From assembly GCF_900113745.1 (NCBI RefSeq), contig NZ_FOQL01000001.1, positions 682,001 through 746,000 on the forward strand: a stretch of DNA of 64,000 bases, written 5' to 3'. Below are positions 37,371 to 46,592 of this stretch, one piece after another. The stretch comes from Pseudomonas guineae (GTDB taxonomy: Bacteria > Pseudomonadota > Gammaproteobacteria > Pseudomonadales > Pseudomonadaceae). Made by a program: the position numbers and the translations under genes. The first letter of the stretch is position 1; every line of letters starts with the position of its first letter. The notes beneath the pieces are model-generated. The model did no database searches. It saw only the letters and a program-made list of their open reading frames with translations, and was not told the origin of the DNA.

Positions 37371-39248
37371 ATGACTAATAACCTGAAGTTTAGCCACAAG
37401 ATTCTGCTTGCTGCCTCACTGGTGGTGATCGCGGCATTCTCGCTATTCACCCTGTACAACGATTACCTGCAGCGCAACGCCATCCAGAACGATCTAGAGA
37501 ACTATCTGCAAGAGATGGGTGATGTCACTGCAAGCAATATTTCCAACTGGCTGTCGGGCCGCATCCTGCTAGTGGAAAGCGCAGCACAATCGGTTGCCCG
37601 CGATGACTCGCCCGATCAAGTGGCAGGCTTATTGGAGCAGCGCGCACTGAGTTCGACTTTTAGTACGACCTACTTAGGCAGTGAAAACGGCAGCTTTGTC
37701 ATCAGGCCCGATGTACCCATGCCCGCCGATTTCGATCCGCGCGTCAGGCCTTGGTACAAGGGCGCTGAAGCAACCGGTGGTACTACGCTCACGGAACCCT
37801 ACATTGACGCTGCCACGGGCGGACTGATCATCACCATCGCCACCCCGGCCAAGTCCGCTGGCGTAGTCGGCGGCGATCTGAGCCTGCAGACACTGACAGA
37901 CATCATCAACTCGCTGAGCTTCGACGGTATGGGCTACGCGTTTCTGGTCAGCTCAGACGGCAAGATCCTGGTCCACCCGGACAAGTCACTGGTGATGAAG
38001 AACCTGAGTGACGTCTACCCGAAAAACACCCCGCGCATCAGCAGCGACTTCAGCGAGGCACAACTCGATGGCAGTCAGCGCATCCTGACGTTTGCACCGG
38101 TAAAAGGCCTGCCTTCAGTGAACTGGCATATTGGCCTGTCCATCGACAAGGCCAAAGCCTATGCAATGCTCAGTGAATTCCGTACTTCTGCAATCATTGC
38201 AACTGTCATCGCGGTGGTGCTGATCATGCTGCTGCTGAGCATGCTGATTAGCGTGCTGATGCAACCACTGAACGTCATGGGTAAAGCCATGGAGGACATT
38301 GCCCAGGGCGAAGGCGACCTGACTAAGCGCCTAAGCATCCAATCCAATGACGAATTTGGTCGTTTGGCCAGCGCGTTCAACCAATTTGTTGAACGCATCC
38401 ATAGTTCAATCCGCGAAGTGTCGTCGGCCACCAGCCAGGTCAACGAAGTGGCCAAACTGGTGGTCGGCGCCTCCAACTCGTCGATGATCAACTCCGACGA
38501 ACAGGCCAGCCGTACCAACAGCGTCGCGGCGGCGATCAACGAACTGGGCGCCGCCGCCCAGGAGATCGCGCGCAATGCGGCCGATGCCTCCAATCAAGCC
38601 TCCGACGCGCGTCATCTGGCCGAAGACGGTCGCCAGGTCGTTGAAAAAACCATACGCGCAATGAATGAGCTGTCGGGCAAGATCAGTGCGTCTTGCAGCA
38701 ACATCGAAACCCTCAACAGCAAGACCGTAAATATCGGGCAGATTCTTGAGGTGATCAAAAGCATCTCCCAGCAAACCAACCTGCTCGCTCTTAACGCCGC
38801 CATTGAAGCGGCGCGCGCAGGCGAGGCCGGCCGTGGCTTCGCCGTGGTAGCCGACGAAGTCCGCAACCTGGCTCACCGCACCCAGGAGTCCGCGCAGGAA
38901 ATCGAGAAGATGATCGAAGAGCTGCAAGTCGGCTCCCGTGAGTCGGTCACCACCATGACCGAAAGCCAGCGCTACAGCGAAGAGAGCGTTGAGATTGCCA
39001 ACCAGGCCGGCGCGCGCCTAAGCAGCGTGACCGAACGCATCGGCGAGATCGATGGCATGAACCAGTCGGTGGCCACCGCGACCGAGGAGCAGACGTCAGT
39101 AATCGAATCACTCAACGTCGACATCACCGAAATCAACACCCTCAACCAGGAAGGCGTGGAAAACCTCAACGCCACCCTACGCGCCTGCGGAGATTTGGAG
39201 CAACAAGCCAGCCGTCTCAAGCACTTGGTCGATAGTTTCCGCATTTAA
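37371..39248 (+). CDS. Methyl-accepting chemotaxis protein with dCache amino-acid sensor
   Basis: The 625-residue receptor has a transmembrane helix at 10-29, a periplasmic dCache_1 domain to about 275, a second membrane helix (about 275-300), HAMP, and a signalling tip at [41 protein letters not shown] sequence. The sensor carries the residues of the amino-acid-binding dCache motif: Arg126, Trp128, Tyr129, Tyr144 and Asp169. It should therefore sense L-amino acids, as PctA/B/C do. It is a single-gene unit with its own terminator. Confidence 0.93.
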   Translation: MTNNLKFSHKILLAASLVVIAAFSLFTLYNDYLQRNAIQNDLENYLQEMGDVTASNISNWLSGRILLVESAAQSVARDDSPDQVAGLLEQRALSSTFSTTYLGSENGSFVIRPDVPMPADFDPRVRPWYKGAEATGGTTLTEPYIDAATGGLIITIATPAKSAGVVGGDLSLQTLTDIINSLSFDGMGYAFLVSSDGKILVHPDKSLVMKNLSDVYPKNTPRISSDFSEAQLDGSQRILTFAPVKGLPSVNWHIGLSIDKAKAYAMLSEFRTSAIIATVIAVVLIMLLLSMLISVLMQPLNVMGKAMEDIAQGEGDLTKRLSIQSNDEFGRLASAFNQFVERIHSSIREVSSATSQVNEVAKLVVGASNSSMINSDEQASRTNSVAAAINELGAAAQEIARNAADASNQASDARHLAEDGRQVVEKTIRAMNELSGKISASCSNIETLNSKTVNIGQILEVIKSISQQTNLLALNAAIEAARAGEAGRGFAVVADEVRNLAHRTQESAQEIEKMIEELQVGSRESVTTMTESQRYSEESVEIANQAGARLSSVTERIGEIDGMNQSVATATEEQTSVIESLNVDITEINTLNQEGVENLNATLRACGDLEQQASRLKHLVDSFRI

Positions 39249-39290
39249 GATGCTTGCTGCGATCGCGTCGGCCCTTCAGCGTTAAAACAA

Positions 39291-39320
39291 ACGGGGCGCT
39301 CAATGAGCGCCCCGTTTTTA
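39291..39320 (+). terminator. Intrinsic terminator of the chemoreceptor gene
   Basis: ACGGGGCGCTCA (39291-39302) and TGAGCGCCCCGT (39304-39315) form a very strong stem followed by TTTT. A-rich bases on the left make it usable in the opposite direction, for the small gene at 39324. Confidence 0.93.
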
Positions 39321-39323
39321 TTT

Positions 39324-39503
39324 CTACTTATCGCTGTCTGTTGGCGACTGTTCATCTTGCTGCAATTTTCGCCACAACTCGGCTGCGTCAGCAAAGTCAG
39401 TACCGTCCTCAGGGGTCAGTGCCTGCGGGTCATAACGCTGCGTACAACCCTCTCCCAACACAGGCGGCGCGCTGGATGTTCCACGTGTGAGTGGATCGCT
39501 CAT
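39324..39503 (-). CDS. Small acidic hypothetical protein (59 aa)
   Basis: The frame encodes a 59-residue polar, acidic protein starting MSDPLTRGTSSAPPVLGEGC and ending DEQSPTDSDK. A perfect GGAGG lies 5 bases before the ATG, and the gene ends at a bidirectional terminator, so it is likely real. No function is recognised. It is upstream-adjacent to the CBS-domain gene on the same strand. Confidence 0.72.
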   Translation of the reverse strand: MSDPLTRGTSSAPPVLGEGCTQRYDPQALTPEDGTDFADAAELWRKLQQDEQSPTDSDK

Positions 39504-39529
39504 AAAACCTCCAACGGTTATGCTCGCAC

Positions 39530-39955
39530 TCAGTTTACCGCCTGGTGACCTTCGTCATGCTGGGCGAACTCTTTAACCGCACGCAGCACATCGCTACGGC
39601 TGACTTGGCCGATCAGGTGACCATTTTCAACTACAGGTAAGCGACGACGCCGACCGCGCAAGAAGCGCTCGGAGATTTCAATTATATCCGCCTCAGGCGA
39701 GATCACTTCGACCTCGGTCGTCATATAAGCGCTGACATTGCCCCCCGTCGCTTCGTAATAAGCGCCGGAAAGGATGCCGCGCAAACAATCACCCTCCGAC
39801 AGCAACCCCACCAGATGGCCTTGCCCATCAACCACCGGAGCGCCGGATATACGGTGCTCAAGTAACCGATTGATCGCAGTGAACAAGTTCATTTCAGGAC
39901 GAAAAGTCACCAAATGGCGGGTCATGTAGTCACGAACTTTGATTGACTTAAGCAT
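39530..39955 (-). CDS. CBS-domain pair protein
   Basis: The 141-residue protein is made of two CBS domains: VRDYMTRHLVTFRPEMNL...GAPVVDGQGHLVGLLSEGD and YMTTEVEVISPEADI...LPVVENGHLIGQVSRSD. Such stand-alone pairs bind adenosine nucleotides and act as sensors. It precedes the 59-residue gene and follows purU, all on the minus strand. No partner is evident. Confidence 0.92.
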   Translation of the reverse strand: MLKSIKVRDYMTRHLVTFRPEMNLFTAINRLLEHRISGAPVVDGQGHLVGLLSEGDCLRGILSGAYYEATGGNVSAYMTTEVEVISPEADIIEISERFLRGRRRRLPVVENGHLIGQVSRSDVLRAVKEFAQHDEGHQAVN

Positions 39956-40000
39956 CTGTAAACTCCTTGGTCTGCGCTGAACCGAAGCGCCGCATGCACG

Positions 40001-40852
40001 TCAGTCGAACACTACCGTCTTGTTGTCGTGCACCAGCACTCGATCTTCTAAGTGATAGCGTAGACCACGCGACAGCACCATCTTCTCGACATCCTTGCCC
40101 AAGCGCACCATCTCTTCGATGCTGTCGCGGTGGCTGACGCGCACCACGTCTTGCTCGATGATCGGCCCCGCGTCCAGTTCCTCGGTGACATAGTGCGAGG
40201 TCGCACCGATCAGCTTGACCCCACGCAACGACGCCTGGTGATAAGGCTTAGCCCCGACAAACGACGGCAGAAAGCTGTGGTGAATGTTGATGACACGCTG
40301 CGAGAACTCCGCACACAGTTGCGCAGGGAGAATTTGCATATAGCGCGCCAGCACAATCACGTCAGCCTCATGGGCCTTTACCAAGCGCTCGACTTCATCG
40401 AAGGCTGGCTGTTTGTCTTCCGGGTTAACCGGTACGTGGAAGAACGGAATGCCATGCCACTCGACCATGCTGCGCAAGTCATTGTGATTAGAAATCACAC
40501 ACGGAATCTCGCAATCCAGTTCATTGCTATGCCAGCGGTGCAACAAATCAGCTAGGCAGTGGGATTCACGGCTGGCCATCAACACCACACGTTTCTTCTG
40601 CGCCGAATCGGTAACCCGCCACTCCATGGAGAACTCGCGGGCAATTGGCGAAAAAGCTTGGCGGAAACCATCCAAATCAAACGGCAGCGAGTCGGCGCGA
40701 ATCTCGTGACGCATAAAGAACCAACCGCTCTGGTTATCCGAGTGATGACTCGCTTCGGTAATCCAACCGTTATAGGTGGCCAGAAAGTTACTGACCTTGG
40801 CCACGATCCCTACCCGGTCTGGGCAGGCAATAACTAATCGAAAAGTACGCAT
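40001..40852 (-). CDS. purU: Formyltetrahydrofolate deformylase
   Basis: The 283-residue enzyme has an N-terminal ACT domain (LVIACPDRVGIVAKVSNFLA) and a formyltransferase domain with NIHHSFLPSFVGAKPY and the catalytic GATSHYVTEELDAGPIIEQD. It hydrolyses 10-formyl-tetrahydrofolate to formate and balances one-carbon pools. GGAG lies 6 bases before ATG 40852; an upstream TTG at 40867 is less likely. In pseudomonads it often accompanies one-carbon metabolism genes; here it is outside the glycine operon. Confidence 0.94.
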   Translation of the reverse strand: MRTFRLVIACPDRVGIVAKVSNFLATYNGWITEASHHSDNQSGWFFMRHEIRADSLPFDLDGFRQAFSPIAREFSMEWRVTDSAQKKRVVLMASRESHCLADLLHRWHSNELDCEIPCVISNHNDLRSMVEWHGIPFFHVPVNPEDKQPAFDEVERLVKAHEADVIVLARYMQILPAQLCAEFSQRVINIHHSFLPSFVGAKPYHQASLRGVKLIGATSHYVTEELDAGPIIEQDVVRVSHRDSIEEMVRLGKDVEKMVLSRGLRYHLEDRVLVHDNKTVVFD

Positions 40853-41154
40853 CAACGGCTCCAGCACTCAAATAAAGTCGGCCATTCTAGTCACTGCACG
40901 CGAAAACTGCAGTACTCAAACAGCCCGCCCGAGGCTAACGTGCGGCGAACCTGTCCGTAGCGGCAACCAAACTAGAACACACACGGTAAAAACACCTCAC
41001 CCAATATAGCCAGACGCACAACAAGCAAAATACCCAAAAAGTTACTTAACAATACAATTCATAAAAAATACTCACAAAGCGGTTTACTTGTGAAAAGTGC
41101 CTGACTACTATTGATCTCACTTAATCGTAATTCCCTAATACAGGCTCGCCCTAC
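40853..41154. other. AT-rich purU/mvaT intergenic control region
   Basis: No gene is seen in 302 bases. The mvaT-proximal part (40975-41130) is strongly AT-rich with runs of A. This suits both promoter function and self-binding by MvaT, which prefers AT-rich DNA. Exact promoter boxes are not assigned. Confidence 0.5.
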
Positions 41155-41529
41155 ATGTCGCTCATCAACGAATACCGCGCAACCGAAGAAGCCATCAAAG
41201 AACTGCAAGATCGCCTGAAGAACATGTCGCAGGACGACAAGCTGCAAAAAGAATTGGAATTTGAAGGCAAGCTGCGTGCATTGATGGGTGAATACCAGAA
41301 GTCGTTGCGCGACATCATTGCAATGCTCGACCCAGACGCCAAAAGCAGCAAAGTTATCCGCACAGGCAAAACCACTGGTACCAAACGTGCCCGTAAAGTT
41401 AAGCAGTACAAAAACCCCAACACTGGCGATGTGATTGAAACCAAAGGTGGCAACCACAAAACGCTGAAAGAGTGGAAGGCCAAGTGGGGCGGCGACGTCG
41501 TAGAAAGCTGGGTCACTCTGCTGGACTAA
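41155..41529 (+). CDS. mvaT: MvaT family H-NS-like xenogeneic silencer
   Basis: The 124-residue protein begins MSLINEYRATEEAIKELQDR with an N-terminal coiled coil for oligomerisation and ends in the MvaT DNA-binding domain VKQYKNPNTGDVIETKGGN...LKEWKAKWG. It is close to P. aeruginosa MvaT at both ends. It binds AT-rich DNA in the minor groove and silences acquired genes. It is monocistronic, ending at a strong terminator. Confidence 0.95.
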   Translation: MSLINEYRATEEAIKELQDRLKNMSQDDKLQKELEFEGKLRALMGEYQKSLRDIIAMLDPDAKSSKVIRTGKTTGTKRARKVKQYKNPNTGDVIETKGGNHKTLKEWKAKWGGDVVESWVTLLD

Positions 41530-41560
41530 GCCAACGCATAAGCAGCAACATGAAATAAAA

Positions 41561-41584
41561 ACGCCAGCATTGCTGGCGTTTTTT
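41561..41584 (+). terminator. Intrinsic terminator of mvaT
   Basis: ACGCCAGCA (41561-41569) and TGCTGGCGT (41571-41579), extended by flanking A and T residues, form a strong hairpin followed by TTTTT. Confidence 0.93.
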
Positions 41585-41701
41585 ATGGCTGGTCATCCGC
41601 ACCAGCCAGCTCGCGGTCCTTCGCTACACGCCCATAATAATTACTGCCGATACATTTATGGGCGCTATGTCTTCTGACAATGCAGCATTTAGCCTTATTG
41701 A

Positions 41702-43132
41702 TTACAAGGCATATAACTGACGCAGACGCTCTGCATGCGCCTGCCACTCCAGCAGCACCGCTTGCTGCCCAGCAGCCGCGCTGGCAAACACCTCCGCAAC
41801 TGCCTGCTCGAACTGCTCAAGGGTATTGGGTGCGCCGTATTCGGAACGACTCAGACGTTGTTGGCAAAACAAACGCCAGCGCTGCTGCTCTTCAGTATTC
41901 AGAGTTGCTGCAAAATTGCGCGCCCGGTAACGAAACAGCAACTCGGGTAACCGCGCATCATCAAAGGGCCAAATCGCCTCACCCAAATGCTGCGGATCAG
42001 CACGGCGTATCTGTTCGCACAAACGACGATCACGGTCACCCATAAAACCATCGTAGAGCTGTTGTTCTGGATCTTGATTGGCCGCGAATGACTCTTCAGC
42101 ATAAATCTGCACCAGCTTGTCCTGCCAAAGAGCAGACTTAGCCTTTAATTGCTCGGCTTGCGCCTGATACGCCGGAATATCGAGTTGCAGACGTTGAATA
42201 TCCTGCGCTCGCAATACGTTCATCGGCGCAACCACCGGGCAACGGTTGATATGCAGCAACTTCAGCGGTACCGGCAGCTCACCCTCGGCTAATTGATCAC
42301 GACGGGTATAAAGACGCGTGCGTAATGTCTCAGCGGTCTCATTGAGGAGCGGCGTAATATCCGCCTGCAGGTCACACACGATCAACGCGTTACGATTACG
42401 CGGGTGCCAGGCCAAGGGCAATACCACTGCCAGATAATGCCGCGCGCCGGCGTAACGGCCGGAAATATGCACCAAGGGTTGTAATAAACGTACTTGCTCT
42501 TGCACCCGTTGTTTGCTGCGCAGTTGATAGAGATAGTCATACAGTTTGGGCTGCTTGCTACGCAGTAACCGCGCCAAGGCAATAGTGGCGCGCACATCGG
42601 ACAAGGCATCATGGGCCTGACCATGCTCAATGCCATTAGCGGCAGTCAGACGCTCCAATTTCAGCGTTACCTGCCCGCCCTCTTCCGGCCAGACGATACC
42701 GTCCGGCCGCAAGGCATAAGCCGTACGTACCACGTCGATCAGATCCCAACGGCTATTACCGCCCTGCCACTCACGGCCATAGGGGTCATAGAAGTTGCGG
42801 TACAAGCTATAGCGCGTCACTTCATCATCGAAACGCAAACTGTTGTAACCCACTCCGCAGGTGCCTGGTTGCGATAGCTCGGCATGCACGCGGTGCATAA
42901 ACTCGGCTTCATCCAGACCATGCTGCGCCAACGTGCTGGGCGTAATCCCGGTCACCAGGCACGCCGCTGGATGCGGCAGGATGTCGTCGCTGGGCTGGCA
43001 GTAGATATTCAGCGGCTCATCGATTTCATTGAGCTGTTCATCGGTGCGAATCCCGGCCACCTGCAACGGTCGGTCGCGGCGCGGGTCAATCCCGGTGGTT
43101 TCGTAGTCGTACCAAAAGAGGCTGGCGGTCAC
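41702..43132 (-). CDS. sbcB: Exodeoxyribonuclease I
   Basis: The 476-residue enzyme matches E. coli ExoI (475) in length. It has the DEDD exonuclease motifs FWYDYETTGIDPRRDRPLQ at the N-terminus, GYNSLRFDDEVTRY, and HDALSDVRATIALA. It degrades single-stranded DNA 3' to 5' in recombination and mismatch repair. The frame is open to 43345, but the GTG at 43132 has AGGA 7 bases upstream and gives the canonical N-terminus. It diverges from the RDD gene. Confidence 0.95.
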   Translation of the reverse strand: MTASLFWYDYETTGIDPRRDRPLQVAGIRTDEQLNEIDEPLNIYCQPSDDILPHPAACLVTGITPSTLAQHGLDEAEFMHRVHAELSQPGTCGVGYNSLRFDDEVTRYSLYRNFYDPYGREWQGGNSRWDLIDVVRTAYALRPDGIVWPEEGGQVTLKLERLTAANGIEHGQAHDALSDVRATIALARLLRSKQPKLYDYLYQLRSKQRVQEQVRLLQPLVHISGRYAGARHYLAVVLPLAWHPRNRNALIVCDLQADITPLLNETAETLRTRLYTRRDQLAEGELPVPLKLLHINRCPVVAPMNVLRAQDIQRLQLDIPAYQAQAEQLKAKSALWQDKLVQIYAEESFAANQDPEQQLYDGFMGDRDRRLCEQIRRADPQHLGEAIWPFDDARLPELLFRYRARNFAATLNTEEQQRWRLFCQQRLSRSEYGAPNTLEQFEQAVAEVFASAAAGQQAVLLEWQAHAERLRQLYAL

Positions 43133-43334
43133 AATAACGTCCTGATGCTGAGGCGCTGGCAAGTCTAGCACCCTGATGCCAGGCGCATCCCCTGACCACT
43201 TATCCGCCACCTGAACTGCCGCATAGCCCACTAATTGCCGATAAATGCCCTGCTGCACGGACTCTTGTGGCGGAGTCGGTTGCGTCACTGCCTGCTGCTG
43301 GCTAGCATCGGGCTTTCCTCGACGCAGTCTGCCA

Positions 43335-44057
43335 ATGTCGCCCACGCCTCCCTCTGCTTCAGCCGCCGCCCGCCCGCTACTGGATACCCGCTATAAAGTG
43401 GAAACGCCGGAAGGTATTGACCTGATCCTGCGCCCAGCGGGTTTAGTGCCGCGCGCGTTGGCGTTCAGTATTGACCTGCTGATTCGCGGTGCGCTGCTCG
43501 GTGCATTGTTTGCCGCGCTGGCGCTGCTCGGCCAGTTCGGCATGGGCCTGGGTACTATCCTGCTGTTCCTCGTGACCTGGTGGTACATGGTGTTGTTTGA
43601 AGTGCTCAACCAAGGCCGATCACCCGGCAAGCAATTGATGGGGCTGCGAGTGATTCATGATGACGGCACACCGATTGGCTGGGCCGCCTCGCTGACCCGT
43701 AACCTGCTGCGTTTTGTCGATATCCTGCCGTTCGGCTACACATTGGGCATTCTGAGTTGCCTTAATCACCCAGCCTTCAAGCGCTTGGGCGACATCGCCG
43801 CCGGCACCTTGGTGGTTTATCGCGATAACGCCCCAGCCAGCCCCGAGCTACCGCAAGCCGAAGCCCTGCGTGCGCCGTTCAGCATGAGCTTGGACGAACA
43901 ACGCGCCCTGCTCAGCTTTGCCGAGCGCGCACAGAGCCTTTCCGGTGCGCGCAGGGAAGAACTGGCGAGTATTCTTGCCGAGACGTTGCAGGTGCCCGCC
44001 GCTCAGGCTGAACAACAGATCCACGGCATTGCCCGTGGACTTTTAGGCCCGACATGA
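43335..44057 (+). CDS. RDD family membrane protein
   Basis: The 240-residue protein has an RDD domain with membrane helices (LVPRALAFSIDLLIRGAL, FLVTWWYMVLFEVLNQGRSPGKQ, LGDIAAGTLVVYRD) and a cytoplasmic tail. It is the first gene of an operon of membrane and MoxR-type genes; its stop overlaps the next start by ATGA. RDD proteins may move small ions or osmolytes. In this context it is likely one subunit of a membrane complex served by the MoxR ATPase. ATG 43335 is chosen over an upstream in-frame start at 43245, which would run into the sbcB side. Confidence 0.88.
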   Translation: MSPTPPSASAAARPLLDTRYKVETPEGIDLILRPAGLVPRALAFSIDLLIRGALLGALFAALALLGQFGMGLGTILLFLVTWWYMVLFEVLNQGRSPGKQLMGLRVIHDDGTPIGWAASLTRNLLRFVDILPFGYTLGILSCLNHPAFKRLGDIAAGTLVVYRDNAPASPELPQAEALRAPFSMSLDEQRALLSFAERAQSLSGARREELASILAETLQVPAAQAEQQIHGIARGLLGPT

Positions 44058-45034
44058 AACAGAGCTTGTTTGAAAACCAGCACCAAGCCGACTGGCAGGC
44101 GTTCAGCACCCAACTTGAGGCGCTTGAGCGCGGCAAAGCCGACAGCCAGCAGTGCAACAACTTTGCGGCGGCTTATCGGCGCCTTTGCCAGCAACTCGCG
44201 TTGGCGCAGAGCCGTGGTTACAGCAGCCTCCTCGTTGAGCAACTGCAACAACTGGCTATGCGTGGCCATCAGCAGTTCTATCGTCATCGCAGCCCACTCG
44301 GCGGTCAGTTGCTCGGCTTTATCCTGGCCGGCTTTCCGCGCCTGGTCAGGGCCGAATGGCGCTTCGTCGTCGCAGGTTGTCTGCTGTTCTTCGGCAGTCT
44401 ATTGTTGATGGGGACACTGGTGTACCACTTCCCCGATTTGGTCTACGGCGTGATGGGCCCCGACCAGGTCGCCGACATGGAGAAAATGTACGACCCCGAC
44501 GCCCGACGCATCGGCCGTTTCAGCGAGCGCGATTCCGGCGATGACTGGATGATGTTCGGCTACTACATCATGAACAACATCGGCATTGCCTTTCAGACCT
44601 TTGCCAGCGGCCTGCTGTTTGGCCTGGGCAGCCTGTTCTTTTTGCTATTCAACGGCCTGATGATTGGCGCGGTAGCCGGCCATTTAACCCAGATCGGCTA
44701 TGGCGAAACCTTCTGGTCGTTCGTCGTCGGCCATGGCGCCTTCGAGCTCACTGCCATTGCCCTGGCCGGGGCCGCCGGACTAAAAATCGGCTGGGCACTG
44801 CTCGTACCCGGCCGACTGCCACGCGGTGAAGCCTTGCGCGTAGCCGCCGGCAGTAGCGTTCGACTGGTTGGTGGCGTCATCATATTTCTACTGCTGGCTG
44901 CCTTTATTGAGGCGTACTGGTCATCCATGAGCCTAGCCAGGCCGGCCATCAAATACGCCGTCGGCGGCGCGTTGTGGTTGCTGGTGCTGGCTTATCTACT
45001 GCTAGCCGGTCGAGGTGCACATGCGCCTGACTGA
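44054..45034 (+). CDS. SpoIIM-like (DUF95) membrane protein
   Basis: The 326-residue protein has a helical N-terminal cytoplasmic part and then about six membrane helices with the stage II sporulation M-like core NNIGIAFQTFASGLLFGLGSL and FVVGHGAFELTAIALAGAAGLKIGWALL. It overlaps the RDD gene by 4 bases (ATGA). The role is unknown outside sporulation; neighbourhood with MoxR/DUF58 is the usual bacterial context. Confidence 0.88.
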   Translation: MKQSLFENQHQADWQAFSTQLEALERGKADSQQCNNFAAAYRRLCQQLALAQSRGYSSLLVEQLQQLAMRGHQQFYRHRSPLGGQLLGFILAGFPRLVRAEWRFVVAGCLLFFGSLLLMGTLVYHFPDLVYGVMGPDQVADMEKMYDPDARRIGRFSERDSGDDWMMFGYYIMNNIGIAFQTFASGLLFGLGSLFFLLFNGLMIGAVAGHLTQIGYGETFWSFVVGHGAFELTAIALAGAAGLKIGWALLVPGRLPRGEALRVAAGSSVRLVGGVIIFLLLAAFIEAYWSSMSLARPAIKYAVGGALWLLVLAYLLLAGRGAHAPD

Positions 45035-46592
45035 CGCCAGTGTGGTGATTCGTCCACGCAGCGCCTGGGAAGCCATTGATCTTGGCGTGCTGCTGGCCAA
45101 GCAACACGCTGGCCTGTTGATGCTCAGCTGGGCGCTGGTGACCCTGCCGATCTTTGCCCTGCTGTGTCTACTGCTATGGGATTACCCTAGCATCGCCCTG
45201 CTGATTTTCTGGTGGCTCAAGCCGGCCTATGAGCGCCTGCCGCTGTATATCCTTTCGCACGCTTTGTTTGGTGCCAAGCCGAGCCTCAAGCAGGCGCTTA
45301 AAGCCCTGCCCGGCCTGCTCAAACCGCAGTTACTGGCCAGCCTGACCTGGCGTAGGTTAAGCCCCACACGCAGCTTCGACATGCCAGTCATGCAGCTTGA
45401 AGGCCTGTCTGGCAAGGCCCGCAGCCAACGCCTGATTGCTCTCGGCCAGCGCGGCGCGAAAGGCGCAAACTGGCTGACCATCGTCGGCATGCACCTGGAG
45501 ATGGCCCTGTGGTTCGGCATCATCAGCCTGTTTTACATGCTGCTGCCTGCGCAGGTTGAGCTGAACTGGAGCTGGGACAGCTTGATCAAAGCCGCGGCCG
45601 GCGAGTGGTTATGGCTGGAGCACCTGTCCAACCTGCTTTATGTCCTGCTGCTGATTCTCTGGGAACCGATTTACGTGGCCTGCGGTTTCACCCTGTACCT
45701 GAATCGTCGTACTGCCCTGGAAGCCTGGGATATCGAGCTGGTATTCCGCCGATTACGCCAGCGCCTGACTGGCGTGGCCTATACCCTGCTGCTCAGTTGC
45801 TTCCTGCTGTTGGCGCAGCTGCCAAGCAATGCTATGGCAGCCGCCAGCAGCAGCTCGCTGCCGATTGAAGACCCCATAGGGCCACAGGCTGAACGCCTAC
45901 TCAAACAACCACTGAGCAGTCGCGAAGCACAGCAGAGCATCACTCAACTACTCGATCAACCGCCCTTCGAACACCGCGAAACAGTCACCCGCTGGCGTTT
46001 CGGTGACGAAGCCAAGGAGCCCAGCGCAGCAGACGCCAAGGCCCTAAGTGAGCTATTGAAGAATTTTTTCACACTCGCCGAACTGTGGAAAAGCATCGAT
46101 GCCGTGGCGTTATTTTTCGAAGTGCTGCTGTGGGCGATGCTGTTCGGCCTGATAGCTTGGCTGTTGTGGCGCTATCGCGACTGGCTGAGCACCTTTGCTG
46201 GGCGCATACGCTTGCCGCAACGGCAGCACTACCAGCCGCCAGAACAGCTATTCGGCCTGGAGCTAGCACCACAGAGTTTGCCAGCGGATATCCCCGGCGA
46301 AGTTGAACGGTTGTGGGATGAACAACCACGCGCGGCTCTCGGCCTGCTCTACCGGGCCTTACTCAGCCGCCTGCTGCACGAACAACGCTTACCGCTGCAG
46401 AGCGCGCACACCGAAGCCGAGGTGTTGCAGTTAGTACAAGCACTTGAGCGCAAGGAGCTGAGCCAATTCAGTCAGGGCCTGACCCATCACTGGCAGAACC
46501 TCGCCTACGGTCATCGGTTACCACCAGCGGCGCTCAAACAAAGCCTGTGCAGCGCTTGGCGCCGCCTGTTTGAGCAAGGGGTGCAGGTATGA
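45021..46592 (+). CDS. DUF4129 membrane protein
   Basis: The 523-residue protein has N-terminal membrane helices, a periplasmic stretch (after SNAMAAASSSSLPIEDP) and a C-terminal DUF4129 cytoplasmic domain (ARAALGLLYRALLSRLLHEQ-like). It overlaps the SpoIIM-like gene by 14 bases; GAGG lies 5 bases before ATG 45021. DUF4129 often goes with transglutaminase, DUF58 and MoxR genes. Confidence 0.85.
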   Translation: MRLTDASVVIRPRSAWEAIDLGVLLAKQHAGLLMLSWALVTLPIFALLCLLLWDYPSIALLIFWWLKPAYERLPLYILSHALFGAKPSLKQALKALPGLLKPQLLASLTWRRLSPTRSFDMPVMQLEGLSGKARSQRLIALGQRGAKGANWLTIVGMHLEMALWFGIISLFYMLLPAQVELNWSWDSLIKAAAGEWLWLEHLSNLLYVLLLILWEPIYVACGFTLYLNRRTALEAWDIELVFRRLRQRLTGVAYTLLLSCFLLLAQLPSNAMAAASSSSLPIEDPIGPQAERLLKQPLSSREAQQSITQLLDQPPFEHRETVTRWRFGDEAKEPSAADAKALSELLKNFFTLAELWKSIDAVALFFEVLLWAMLFGLIAWLLWRYRDWLSTFAGRIRLPQRQHYQPPEQLFGLELAPQSLPADIPGEVERLWDEQPRAALGLLYRALLSRLLHEQRLPLQSAHTEAEVLQLVQALERKELSQFSQGLTHHWQNLAYGHRLPPAALKQSLCSAWRRLFEQGVQV

